Shown here piece after piece: positions 52,859-62,192 of a stretch of DNA of 64,000 bases. Both the position numbers and the translations under genes were made by a program. The notes beneath the pieces were generated by a model that made no database searches, had not been told where the DNA came from, and worked only from the letters and a program-made list of their open reading frames with translations. The stretch comes from Clostridium_AI sp964409685 (GTDB lineage Bacteria; Bacillota; Clostridia; Lachnospirales; Lachnospiraceae). The first letter of the stretch is position 1, and every line of letters starts with the position of its first letter. The DNA is taken from the NCBI GenBank assembly GCA_964409685.1, contig CAYPEJ010000007.1, positions 92,535-156,534 on the forward strand, read 5' to 3'.

Positions 52859-52993
52859 CTATGCGGATAATTGCTTTCTTCCTTTTGCTCTTCTTCTAGC
52901 TAAGACTTTACGTCCATTAGAACTGCTCATTCTAGCTCTGAAACCATGAACTTTTGATCTTGATCTCTTTTTAGGTTGAAATGTCATTTTCAT
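52859..52993 (-). CDS. rpmH: 50S ribosomal protein L34
   Basis: A 44-residue ribosomal protein read on the minus strand: MKMTFQPKKRSRSKVHGFRA at the start and RRRAKGRKQLSA at the end. It matches L34 throughout. Ribosome site GAGGAGGTG precedes the ATG at 52993. Confidence 0.97.
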   Translation of the reverse strand: MKMTFQPKKRSRSKVHGFRARMSSSNGRKVLARRRAKGRKQLSA

Positions 52994-53020
52994 GCTAATA
53001 CACCTCCTCGTATTATTTCA

Positions 53021-53040
53021 CTACCATAAAATTATGGTAG
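53021..53040 (-). promoter_or_regulatory. Leader hairpin of rpmH mRNA
   Basis: CTACCATAA and TTATGGTAG pair exactly around AA in the 5' leader, about 28 bases before the rpmH start. It may protect or regulate the rpmH-rnpA-yidD mRNA. Confidence 0.55.
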
Positions 53041-53078
53041 GCGTATTTCTTCTATTATAATCAAAAATACCAAACATA

Positions 53079-53107
53079 ATTATAGTATTATTACAACATT
53101 TCGTCAA
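53079..53107 (-). promoter_or_regulatory. rpmH operon promoter
   Basis: On the minus strand: TTGACG (53102-53107), 17-base spacer, TATAAT (53079-53084). Near-consensus, as expected for a ribosomal protein operon. Confidence 0.8.
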
Positions 53108-53476
53108 GTAAATTATTTTCTACCCTTTATATCCACCAAAACTGATCCCTTTATACACAACTTTACTTCAAAAAGGTGTATTTTCATTCAATTAACAGTA
53201 CTACCATAAAAAGTTATCCACAAATTGTTGATAAAATGTTGATAACTTTTTTATATCATGTTAAAATATCTTTTTGTACAACATGAAAAGAGTTGTTTTT
53301 TCGGTATCTTATGACTTGTGAATATTTTTAATAATTTATTAACATGGTTGTGAATGAAATTCGATCATTTGTGTATAACTTGACTTTTTAGTGTTAATTC
53401 AAGGTCGAAAGTGGTATAATTATAAAGCTATACTTATAGTTTATCCAATTTATCCACCGTGAGCACAAATGAATCA
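53108..53476. other. oriC: Origin region, rpmH-dnaA side (DnaA-box cluster)
   Basis: AT-rich gene-free region upstream of dnaA. DnaA boxes: perfect TTATCCACA at 53214-53222, TTATACACA (minus strand) at 53370-53378, and TTATCCAAT/TTATCCACC in tandem at 53441-53458, next to the dnaA promoter. This is the upstream half of a bipartite Firmicute origin and a likely autoregulatory site. Confidence 0.8.
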
Positions 53477-53503
53477 TTGAAAAAAGAAAAAAAATGATAT
53501 AAT
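53477..53503 (+). promoter_or_regulatory. dnaA promoter
   Basis: TTGAAA (53477-53482) and perfect TATAAT (53498-53503), spacer 15. Two DnaA boxes lie just upstream, suggesting repression by DnaA. Confidence 0.6.
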
Positions 53504-53542
53504 ATATGTATATGTATGTTTTTTTATTATTGGGAGGTTACA

Positions 53543-54916
53543 ATGGAAGACATAATTCGTGAAAAATGGGACGAAATACTCGAATATCTAAAAGTTGAAC
53601 ATGGTATTACAGATGTCTCCTTTAGAACTTGGTTACAAGCTCTTGAAGTACATTCTGTTGTCGACCATCTTATAACCATTTCTATTAATGATAGTAAGAT
53701 TGGTGATAGTCGAAAGTATATAATCAACAAGTTTGGAGTACCATTACAGGTATCTATCGAGGAAATAATCGGAGAAAGTTTTGAAATAAAGTTTGAATTG
53801 GCAAGTGAATTAAAGCATAAACAAGATGTAACCCCTTCACCTCAAGCAAGCAAACCAACTTATGAAAGTGATAGTAGATTTTCTTTCTTAAATCCTAGAT
53901 ATACATTCGATACATTTGTAGTTGGTAACAACAATAGCCTTGCACATGCAGCATCCCTTGCTGTAGCAGAGGCACCAGCTGAAGTGTACAATCCCTTATT
54001 TATATATGGAGGCGTAGGTTTAGGGAAAACCCACTTAATGCACTCTATTGCACATTATATATTAGAACAAAATCCTGCCGCAAAAGTTCTTTATGTAACA
54101 AGTGAGGCATTTACAAATGAATTGATCGAGGCAATTCGTAATCGTGCAGACACTACAAGTGTTGCGGAGTTTCGTAAAAAGTATCGTAATATTGATGTAC
54201 TTTTGATCGATGATATTCAATTTATAATAGGAAAGGAAAGTACTCAAGAAGAGTTTTTCCACACCTTTAACGCACTACATGAATCTAAGAAGCAGATTAT
54301 TATCTCCAGTGATAAGCCACCAAAAGAGTTTGAAACATTAGAAGAGCGTCTACGCTCACGTTTCGAATGGGGACTACCTGTTGACATTCAGTCTCCAGAT
54401 TATGAAACTCGAATGGCTATTTTAAAGAAGAAAGAAGAACTTGATGGATTATCTATTGATAATGAAGTTCTTAAATATATCGCAACTAACATTAAGTCTA
54501 ACATTCGTGAACTTGAAGGCGCATTAACTAAGATTGTGGCTTTAAGTAGATTAAAGAATAAAGAAGTTGATGTTGTTTTGGCTGAGGAAGCATTAAAAGA
54601 TCTAATTTCTCCTAATAATATGAGAGATATTACGGTAGAATTAATAACAGATATTATTTCTGATCATTTTAATATACAGCCTTCTGATATTATTTCTAAT
54701 AAGAAGAGTCGTAATATTGCTTACCCTCGCCAGATCTGTATGTACCTTTGTAGAGAACATACAGAGTTATCATTAAAGGACATTGGTAAAAAGCTAGGAA
54801 ATCGTGACCATACTACTATATTACATGGTATTACAAAGATTCAACATGACCTAGAAACAGATACCTCCTTACAGAATACAATTGAAATACTGAAGAAGAA
54901 GATTAATCCTCAGTAA
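53543..54916 (+). CDS. dnaA: Chromosomal replication initiator DnaA
   Basis: A 457-residue AAA+ initiator. Domain I (to about 80), a short linker, the ATPase with GGVGLGKTHLM and VLLIDDIQFI, and C-terminal domain IV with the DnaA-box helix and signature LGNRDHTTILHGITKI. I chose the ATG at 53543 with GGGAGG upstream; nine earlier codons lack a ribosome site. Confidence 0.98.
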   Translation: MEDIIREKWDEILEYLKVEHGITDVSFRTWLQALEVHSVVDHLITISINDSKIGDSRKYIINKFGVPLQVSIEEIIGESFEIKFELASELKHKQDVTPSPQASKPTYESDSRFSFLNPRYTFDTFVVGNNNSLAHAASLAVAEAPAEVYNPLFIYGGVGLGKTHLMHSIAHYILEQNPAAKVLYVTSEAFTNELIEAIRNRADTTSVAEFRKKYRNIDVLLIDDIQFIIGKESTQEEFFHTFNALHESKKQIIISSDKPPKEFETLEERLRSRFEWGLPVDIQSPDYETRMAILKKKEELDGLSIDNEVLKYIATNIKSNIRELEGALTKIVALSRLKNKEVDVVLAEEALKDLISPNNMRDITVELITDIISDHFNIQPSDIISNKKSRNIAYPRQICMYLCREHTELSLKDIGKKLGNRDHTTILHGITKIQHDLETDTSLQNTIEILKKKINPQ

Positions 54917-55156
54917 CATGTGTATAACTATGTGATTTTGTTGTTAACATTATAATTTTTCATTCAAAATGTGAATTGTTCCACATTTTTTTCACAGGTT
55001 ATCTATACGAATTCAAGATAGTTATTAAACGAGGAACTTCTTTGTTTTAGGCAGTTTAGAGTACTTATTAACAACTTCACACTGCCTATTATTACTACTA
55101 CTAAATTTATTATATATATATCTATTTTTAAGTGCTTGAAAGGAGTTATCAACAAC
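54917..55156. other. oriC: Origin region, dnaA-dnaN side, with unwinding element
   Basis: 240 bases. A DnaA-type box TTATACACA (minus strand) at 54919-54927 and TTATCAACA at 55146-55154. At 55087-55103 the repeated triplets TAT TAT TAC TAC TAC TA read as TAG TAG TAG on the other strand, the DnaA-trio pattern. A pure A/T stretch (TTTATTATATATATATC) follows, which is the likely melting site. The short CTGCC just before the trios is the GC-rich element. Confidence 0.8.
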
Positions 55157-56269
55157 ATGAAAATTGTTTGTAATAAAACTGATCTTGTAAATAGCGTTAA
55201 TATTACATCAAGAGCTGTTCCATCTAAAACAACAATGCCTATATTAGAATGTATAGTCATTCAAGCTGAGGATGATAAGATCAAACTTTCTGCTAATGAT
55301 ATGGAATTAGCTATTGAATCTTTTGTAGCTGGTACTGTTTTAGAACCAGGAAATGTAGCGATTAATGCAAAAATCTTTTCTGAAATTATTCGTAAATTAC
55401 CTGATAATGAAGTTTCCATTACAGTAAGCACTAATTACGAAGTAACAATACTTTGTGAGAAAGCAAAGTTTAAGTTATCTGGTAAAGCAAGTGATGAGTT
55501 TCCAAGTATTCCAGTGATCGAGAAAAATACTTGTGTAAAACTTTCTCAATTTACTTTAAAAGAAGTCATTAGACAAACTGTATTCTCTATTGCAGATAGT
55601 GAAACAAATAAAATCATGACAGGAGAGTTATTTGAAGTAAATAAAGACGAACTTAAAGTTGTATCACTTGATGGACATCGTATTTCCATTCGTAAGATTC
55701 AATTAAAAGAAGAGTATGATTCTATTTCTGTAATTGTTCCAGGAAAGACACTAAACGAAATTAGTAAGGTACTTCCTGGTGATGTAGACAAAATGGTATC
55801 ATTATTCTTTACTGATAAGCATATCGTATGTGAATTCGATCAAACCACAGTGGTATCCCGTCTAATCGAAGGAGAATACTACAAAATCGATCAAATGCTT
55901 TCTAATGATTATGAAACAAAAGTAACATTAAATAAAAAAGAGCTTTTAAGCTGTATTGATCGTGCAAACTTATTAGTAAAAGAATCTGAAAAAAAACCAA
56001 TCATTATTAATGTATTAGATGGTCAGATCGAGTTAAGTATGACATCTTCTCTAGGATCAATGAAAGAAGAAATCAGTGTAAATAAAGAAGGTAAGGACAT
56101 TTTGATCGGTTTTAACCCAAAATTCTTAATGGATGCTTTACGTGTTGTTGACGATGAAGAAGTTGATATTTATCTATTCAATCCAAAAGCACCTTGTTTT
56201 ATTAAAGATAAAGAAGAAAGCTACATTTATTTGATCTTACCAGTAAACTTTAATGCAGGGGTGAATTAA
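55157..56269 (+). CDS. dnaN: DNA polymerase III beta sliding clamp
   Basis: A 370-residue ring-forming clamp made of three repeated domains. N-terminal MKIVCNKTDLVNSVNITSRAV and the C-terminal YLILPVNFN are typical. I chose the ATG at 55157 after AAAGGAG; the frame is open seven codons further. Confidence 0.97.
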   Translation: MKIVCNKTDLVNSVNITSRAVPSKTTMPILECIVIQAEDDKIKLSANDMELAIESFVAGTVLEPGNVAINAKIFSEIIRKLPDNEVSITVSTNYEVTILCEKAKFKLSGKASDEFPSIPVIEKNTCVKLSQFTLKEVIRQTVFSIADSETNKIMTGELFEVNKDELKVVSLDGHRISIRKIQLKEEYDSISVIVPGKTLNEISKVLPGDVDKMVSLFFTDKHIVCEFDQTTVVSRLIEGEYYKIDQMLSNDYETKVTLNKKELLSCIDRANLLVKESEKKPIIINVLDGQIELSMTSSLGSMKEEISVNKEGKDILIGFNPKFLMDALRVVDDEEVDIYLFNPKAPCFIKDKEESYIYLILPVNFNAGVN

Positions 56270-56270
56270 G

Positions 56271-56483
56271 ATGGAAACAGTTATTATTAAAGATGAATTT
56301 ATTAAATTAGGACAGGTGTTAAAATTAGCTGGCTTAGTTCAAAATGGTGTAGAGGCTAAGTTTGAAATTGCTGATGGTAATGTGAAGTTAAATGGTGAAG
56401 TTGAAACTCGTAGAGGCAAAAAAGTCTACGATGGCGATATAATTGAATACAATGGTTCCCAAGTTAAAATAGTAAATAATTAA
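56271..56483 (+). CDS. yaaA: S4-domain RNA-binding protein (YaaA family)
   Basis: A 70-residue protein consisting of an S4 RNA-binding domain (FIKLGQVLKLAGLVQNGVEA and GEVETRRGKKVYDGD). Starts one base after dnaN, between dnaN and recF as in Bacillus. In Bacillus it is linked to ribosome assembly. Confidence 0.92.
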   Translation: METVIIKDEFIKLGQVLKLAGLVQNGVEAKFEIADGNVKLNGEVETRRGKKVYDGDIIEYNGSQVKIVNN

Positions 56484-56502
56484 AATATAGTAGGTGTAAC
56501 AA

Positions 56503-57588
56503 ATGTTTGTTAAATCACTAGAGCTATGCAATTTTAGAAATTATACAGAATTAAATATGAATTTTTCTGAGGGGGTAAATATCCTATATGGTGACAATGC
56601 CCAAGGAAAGACGAATATACTAGAAGCTATTTATTTAGGTGGAACAACAAAGTCCCATAAAGGCAGCAAGGATAAAGAGATTATTATGATGGAAAAACCA
56701 GAATCTCATATCCGACTTTTGATCGATAAAGATGGTTTTACTCATAAGATCGATATGCATTTAAAACGATCAAAATCAAAAGGAATTGCCATAGATGGAC
56801 TACCGATCAAGAAATCGTCAGAACTAATGGGACTTGCCCATATGGTCTTCTTTTCGCCAGAAGATTTGTCAATTATTAAAAATGGACCAGGGGAAAGACG
56901 TCGATTTATTGATATGGAATTGTGTCAATTAGATAAGCTCTATCTATATAACTTAACAAATTATAATAAAATACTAAATCAGAGAAACCATTTACTAAAA
57001 CAAGTAGGTTTGAACAATAATTTATTGGATACACTTTGTATATGGGATATTCAATTAGCAGAATATGGGAAAATGATCGTAGAACGTAGAAATTCCTTTA
57101 TCGATCAATTAAATACAATAATATTTGACATACATAAAAGGTTGTCAGGTAATAAAGAGGAACTTTTTATTAAGTATGTACCAAATGTTGTTGCTGAGGA
57201 TTTTGAAAAAAGATTAGAGGAATCTCGTACAAAGGATATTATGATAAAAAATACAAGTGTAGGTCCACATCGAGATGATATACAGTTTTTAAATAAAGGT
57301 GTAGATTTAAGAAAGTACGGCTCACAAGGACAGCAGAGAACATCTGCCTTATCGTTAAAACTTGCTGAAATAGAAATGGTAAAAAAAGTGGTGGGTGAAA
57401 AACCCGTTCTTCTATTGGATGATGTTCTTTCAGAATTAGATAGAAATAGACAGAACTACTTACTAGATAGTATTAAAGATATTCAAACCATTGTTACTTG
57501 TACAGGTCTTGAAGAGTTTGTAAATAACAGAATGGTTATGGATCAGATATATGAAGTTATAAACGGAACAGTCTTAAGCAAAAAATAG
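56503..57588 (+). CDS. recF: DNA replication and repair protein RecF
   Basis: A 361-residue SMC-like ATPase. Walker A GDNAQGKTN, signature YGSQGQQRTSALSLKLAE and Walker B PVLLLDDVLSELD. It helps load RecA at gaps. Nothing is unusual in length. Confidence 0.96.
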   Translation: MFVKSLELCNFRNYTELNMNFSEGVNILYGDNAQGKTNILEAIYLGGTTKSHKGSKDKEIIMMEKPESHIRLLIDKDGFTHKIDMHLKRSKSKGIAIDGLPIKKSSELMGLAHMVFFSPEDLSIIKNGPGERRRFIDMELCQLDKLYLYNLTNYNKILNQRNHLLKQVGLNNNLLDTLCIWDIQLAEYGKMIVERRNSFIDQLNTIIFDIHKRLSGNKEELFIKYVPNVVAEDFEKRLEESRTKDIMIKNTSVGPHRDDIQFLNKGVDLRKYGSQGQQRTSALSLKLAEIEMVKKVVGEKPVLLLDDVLSELDRNRQNYLLDSIKDIQTIVTCTGLEEFVNNRMVMDQIYEVINGTVLSKK

Positions 57589-57598
57589 GAGGATGTAT

Positions 57599-59509
57599 AT
57601 GAATTCAGAATACGGTGCTGACCAGATTCAAATTTTAGAGGGTCTTGAAGCAGTAAGAAAAAGACCAGGTATGTATATCGGTAGCACTTCCGCAAAGGGA
57701 TTGCATCACCTTGTGTATGAAATCGTAGATAATGCAGTAGATGAAGCATTAGCAGGTTTTTGTAATCACATAGAGGTAACGATCAATGAAGATAACTCTA
57801 TTACTGTTATTGATAACGGAAGAGGTATACCTGTAGGAATTAACCATAAAGCAGGAAAACCTGCGGTAGAAGTTGTATTTACTGTTCTTCACGCAGGTGG
57901 TAAGTTTGGTGGTGGAGGATACAAGGTATCTGGTGGTCTACACGGGGTAGGTGCATCTGTAGTAAATGCATTATCCGAATGGCTGGAAGTAACGATTCAT
58001 AAAGACGGAAAAATGTACAAGCAACGTTATGAACGTGGACACGTAATGTACCCTCTAGAAGTAGTAGGTGAAACTACTCATAACGGAACATGTGTAACAT
58101 TTTTACCAGACAAAGAAATATTTGAAGAAACAATTTTCGATTATGAAGTATTAAGACAAAGACTTAGAGAAATGGCATTCTTAACAAAAGGGATCAAGAT
58201 TGTCTTAACAGATAAAAGAATGGATGATCCAAAAGTAAGAGAATTTTATGCCGAAGGCGGTATCAAAGAATACGTAGAGTATTTAAATCGTCACAAAGAT
58301 CCTTTGTATGAGAATATAATGTACTTTGAAGGTGAAAAGAACGATGTTTATGTAGAAGTTGCAATGCAACACAACAACTCTTACACAGAAAGCTGTTATA
58401 GCTTTGTGAATAACATCACAACACCAGAAGGTGGAACACACTTAGTCGGTTTTAAAAATGCTTTAACAAAAACATTTAACGACTATGCAAGAACTCAAAA
58501 AATACTAAAAGATAATGAAGCCAACCTATCTGGTGAAGATATCAGAGAAGGTTTAACTGCAATTATAAGTATTAAAATTGGAGAACCTCAATTTGAAGGT
58601 CAAACAAAACAGAAGCTAGGAAATAGCGAGGCGCGTGGTGCCGTTGAAAGTGTTGTAGCAGAACAACTCACATATTTCCTAGAACAAAATCCAGCAGTAG
58701 CAAAATTAATTTGCGAAAAAGCGATTGTTGCACAAAGAGCTAGAGATGCAGCACGTAAAGCAAGAGATTTAACAAGAAGAAAAACAGCTTTAGATGGAAT
58801 GAGTTTACCAGGAAAATTAGCAGATTGTTCTGATAAAAATCCTGAAAACTGTGAGATCTATATAGTCGAAGGGGATTCCGCGGGTGGTAGTGCTAAAACA
58901 GCAAGATCAAGAGCCACACAAGCAATCCTTCCTTTACGTGGTAAGATCTTAAACGTAGAAAAATCAAGACTAGATAAAATTCTTGTAAACAACGAAATTC
59001 GTGCAATGATTACTGCATTTGGTACAGGTATTCACGAAGATTTCGATATCTCTAAATTAAGATACCACAAAATTATTATTATGACAGATGCCGATGTTGA
59101 TGGTGCGCACATTAGTACATTACTATTAACATTTTTCTATAGATTTATGCCAGATTTAATTAAACAAGGCTATGTATATTTAGCACAGCCACCACTATAT
59201 AAAATTGAAAAAGGTAAAAATGTTTACTATGCATATAGTGATGAACAGCTAAATAACATCTTAACTGAAATTGGACGTGATGGTAATAATAAAATTCAGC
59301 GTTACAAGGGATTAGGAGAAATGGACGCTGAGCAATTATGGGATACAACTATGGATCCAGAAAAACGTGTTTTACTAAAAGTAACATATGATGAAGAAGT
59401 ATCTTCAGAACTAGATATTACTTTTAATACGTTAATGGGTGACAAAGTTGAACCTAGACGTGAATTTATTGAGGCAAATGCTAAATTTGTTAGAAACTTA
59501 GACATCTAA
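57599..59509 (+). CDS. gyrB: DNA gyrase subunit B
   Basis: A 636-residue GHKL ATPase subunit. ATP-binding residues in IVDNAVDEALAGF and HAGGKFGGGGYKVSGGLHG; Toprim EGDSAGGSAK and DADVDGAHI; C-terminal QRYKGLGEMD. I chose the ATG at 57599, six bases after AGGAGG; an ATG two codons earlier abuts that site. Confidence 0.98.
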   Translation: MNSEYGADQIQILEGLEAVRKRPGMYIGSTSAKGLHHLVYEIVDNAVDEALAGFCNHIEVTINEDNSITVIDNGRGIPVGINHKAGKPAVEVVFTVLHAGGKFGGGGYKVSGGLHGVGASVVNALSEWLEVTIHKDGKMYKQRYERGHVMYPLEVVGETTHNGTCVTFLPDKEIFEETIFDYEVLRQRLREMAFLTKGIKIVLTDKRMDDPKVREFYAEGGIKEYVEYLNRHKDPLYENIMYFEGEKNDVYVEVAMQHNNSYTESCYSFVNNITTPEGGTHLVGFKNALTKTFNDYARTQKILKDNEANLSGEDIREGLTAIISIKIGEPQFEGQTKQKLGNSEARGAVESVVAEQLTYFLEQNPAVAKLICEKAIVAQRARDAARKARDLTRRKTALDGMSLPGKLADCSDKNPENCEIYIVEGDSAGGSAKTARSRATQAILPLRGKILNVEKSRLDKILVNNEIRAMITAFGTGIHEDFDISKLRYHKIIIMTDADVDGAHISTLLLTFFYRFMPDLIKQGYVYLAQPPLYKIEKGKNVYYAYSDEQLNNILTEIGRDGNNKIQRYKGLGEMDAEQLWDTTMDPEKRVLLKVTYDEEVSSELDITFNTLMGDKVEPRREFIEANAKFVRNLDI

Positions 59510-59555
59510 TATATTTTAGTTTGAGCTATTGATTCATAAAGATGGAGGAAGTTAC

Positions 59556-62114
59556 ATGGACGAAAATATTTTTGACAAGGTTCATGAGGTCGACCTGAAG
59601 AAGACAATGGAGACTTCGTATATTGATTATGCAATGTCTGTTATTGCTTCCAGAGCCTTACCAGATGTAAGAGACGGTTTAAAGCCGGTACAAAGACGTA
59701 TTTTATATGCAATGATAGAGTTAAATAACGGTCCGGATAAACCACACCGTAAATGTGCCCGTATCGTCGGTGATACAATGGGTAAATATCACCCTCATGG
59801 TGATAGCTCAATCTATGGTGCCTTAGTAAATTTAGCACAAGAATGGTCAACAAGATATCCTCTTGTTGACGGACATGGAAATTTTGGTTCTGTTGACGGT
59901 GATGGCGCAGCCGCTATGCGTTATACAGAAGCACGTTTAAGTAAAATTTCTATGGAAATGATTTCAGATATTAATAAAAACACAGTTGATTTTGCTCCAA
60001 ACTTCGACGAAACAGAAAAAGAACCAGTTGTATTACCATCTAGGTATCCAAACTTATTAGTAAATGGTACTTCTGGTATCGCCGTAGGTATGGCAACCAA
60101 CATTCCACCTCATAACTTACGTGAGGTTATTAATGCTGTAATCAAATTAATTGATAATCGAGTATTAGAAGATAGAGAAACTAAAATTGAAGAAATTCTT
60201 CAAATCATTAAAGGACCTGACTTCCCTACAGGTGCAACGATTCTTGGTACGAGAGGAATTGAAGAAGCTTATCGTACAGGACGTGGAAAGATCCGTGTTC
60301 GTGCGGTAACAGACATTGAGGCTATGCCAAATGGCAAGAGCCGTATCGTAGTAACTGAATTACCTTATCTTGTAAATAAAGCAAGATTAATAGAAAAAAT
60401 TGCCGAGCTACATAGGGATAAAAAAGTAGACGGCATTACAGAATTACGTGATGAGTCTGACCGTCAAGGTATGCGTATTTGCATAGAACTAAGACGTGAC
60501 GCAAATCCAAATGTAGTTTTAAATCAGCTATACAAGCATACACAATTACAAGACACATTTGGTGTCATTATGCTTGCCCTTGTAAATAACGAGCCAGTGG
60601 TAATGAATATTCTACAGATGCTAGAATACTATTTAAAACACCAGGAAGACGTTGTTACAAGAAGAACACAATACGATTTAAACAAAGCACAAGAAAGAGC
60701 TCACATATTACAGGGCTTATTAATTGCACTTGATCATATTGATGAAGTAATCAGTATCATTCGTTCTTCTAGAAATACAGCAATTGCAAAAGAACGCTTA
60801 ATCGAACGTTTTGAATTAGATGATGTACAAGCTCAAGCCATTGTAGATATGAGACTTCGTGCATTAACAGGACTAGAAAGAGAAAAACTAGAAGGTGAGT
60901 ATGCTGAATTAATGAATAAAATTGCAGAATACGAAGCCATTTTATCTGATAGAAAAACTTTATTAGGTGTTATTAAAGACGAGATCACAGTAATCCGTGA
61001 TAAATATGGTGATGATCGTAGAACAGCAATTGGTTATGATGAGTTTGATATCTCTATGGAAGACCTTATTCCAAAAGAAAACACATTAATTGCAATGACA
61101 AGTCTTGGATATATTAAACGTATGACTATAGATAACTTCAAGAGCCAGAACCGTGGTGGAAAAGGTATCAAAGGAATGCAAACAATTGAAGAAGATTATA
61201 TTGAAGACCTATTCATGACAACAACTCATCACATGATCCTATTTTTCACGAATAAGGGACGTGTTTATCGATTAAAAGCATATGAGATCCCAGAGGCGGG
61301 ACGAACTGCAAGAGGAACAGCCATTGTAAACTTACTTCAACTTCTACCAGAAGAAAAGGTAACTGCGGTTATCACTGCAAGTGAATATAGAGAAGACAAG
61401 TATCTATTTATGGCAACTAAAAATGGTATTGTAAAGAAAACCTCTAATAGAGAATATGCAAATATCCGAAAAACAGGATTACAAGCGATTAACTTAAGAG
61501 ATGATGATGAGCTAATCGAAGTAAAAGAAACGGATAACACAAAAGATATTTTATTAATTACAAAGTTAGGACAATGTATTCGTTTCCACGAAACAGATGT
61601 TAGACCTACAGGTAGAACATCTATGGGTGTAATTGGTATGAACCTAACTTATGGAGATGAAGTAGTTGGTATGCAGCTTGATTCCCAAGGAGAGTTCTTA
61701 TTACTTGTATCCGAAAATGGTATGGGTAAACGAACAAAATTAAGCGAATTTGATCCTCAACGTCGTGGTGGTAAAGGTGTTAAATGCTATAAAATTACTG
61801 AAAAAACAGGTGACGTAGTAGGCGTTAAAGCCGTTAATACTGAAAATGAAATAATGCTAATCACAACAGAAGGCATTATTATTCGTATTAATGTTGACCA
61901 AATTTCAGAAATTGGACGTGTAACATCTGGTGTCAAATTGATGAACTTAGATAGTACAAAAGATATCAAGGTAGCAAGTATTGCAAAAGTACGAGAAGAA
62001 ATGATATCAAATGAAGAAGTATCAGAGGAACAAATTAACTCTGACGAAATACAAGCAGCAGAAATAGAAGTTAATACAGATTCTAGCACAGAATCAAATT
62101 CTGAAACAGAATAA
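59556..62114 (+). CDS. gyrA: DNA gyrase subunit A
   Basis: An 852-residue breakage-reunion subunit. Active Tyr123 is in MRYTEARL. The quinolone region reads KYHPHGDSSIYGALV: Ser84 equals E. coli Ser83, but the residue equal to Asp87 is Gly88. The GyrA-box QNRGGKGIKG is present in the C-terminal beta-pinwheel; the acidic tail EVSEEQINSDEIQAAEIE ends the protein. Start ATG follows GGAGG at good spacing. Confidence 0.98.
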   Translation: MDENIFDKVHEVDLKKTMETSYIDYAMSVIASRALPDVRDGLKPVQRRILYAMIELNNGPDKPHRKCARIVGDTMGKYHPHGDSSIYGALVNLAQEWSTRYPLVDGHGNFGSVDGDGAAAMRYTEARLSKISMEMISDINKNTVDFAPNFDETEKEPVVLPSRYPNLLVNGTSGIAVGMATNIPPHNLREVINAVIKLIDNRVLEDRETKIEEILQIIKGPDFPTGATILGTRGIEEAYRTGRGKIRVRAVTDIEAMPNGKSRIVVTELPYLVNKARLIEKIAELHRDKKVDGITELRDESDRQGMRICIELRRDANPNVVLNQLYKHTQLQDTFGVIMLALVNNEPVVMNILQMLEYYLKHQEDVVTRRTQYDLNKAQERAHILQGLLIALDHIDEVISIIRSSRNTAIAKERLIERFELDDVQAQAIVDMRLRALTGLEREKLEGEYAELMNKIAEYEAILSDRKTLLGVIKDEITVIRDKYGDDRRTAIGYDEFDISMEDLIPKENTLIAMTSLGYIKRMTIDNFKSQNRGGKGIKGMQTIEEDYIEDLFMTTTHHMILFFTNKGRVYRLKAYEIPEAGRTARGTAIVNLLQLLPEEKVTAVITASEYREDKYLFMATKNGIVKKTSNREYANIRKTGLQAINLRDDDELIEVKETDNTKDILLITKLGQCIRFHETDVRPTGRTSMGVIGMNLTYGDEVVGMQLDSQGEFLLLVSENGMGKRTKLSEFDPQRRGGKGVKCYKITEKTGDVVGVKAVNTENEIMLITTEGIIIRINVDQISEIGRVTSGVKLMNLDSTKDIKVASIAKVREEMISNEEVSEEQINSDEIQAAEIEVNTDSSTESNSETE

Positions 62115-62123
62115 GGAAACAAA

Positions 62124-62158
62124 CACAAATACACTTATAGAGCATAAGTGTATTTGTG
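62124..62158 (+). terminator. Hairpin after gyrA
   Basis: CACAAATACACTTA (62124-62137) and TAAGTGTATTTGTG (62145-62158) pair perfectly. No T-run follows, so it may stop RNA decay rather than transcription, or terminate with a factor. Confidence 0.6.
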
Positions 62159-62192
62159 CTGTTAATAAATAATTACTAGGAAGGTTAATTTT

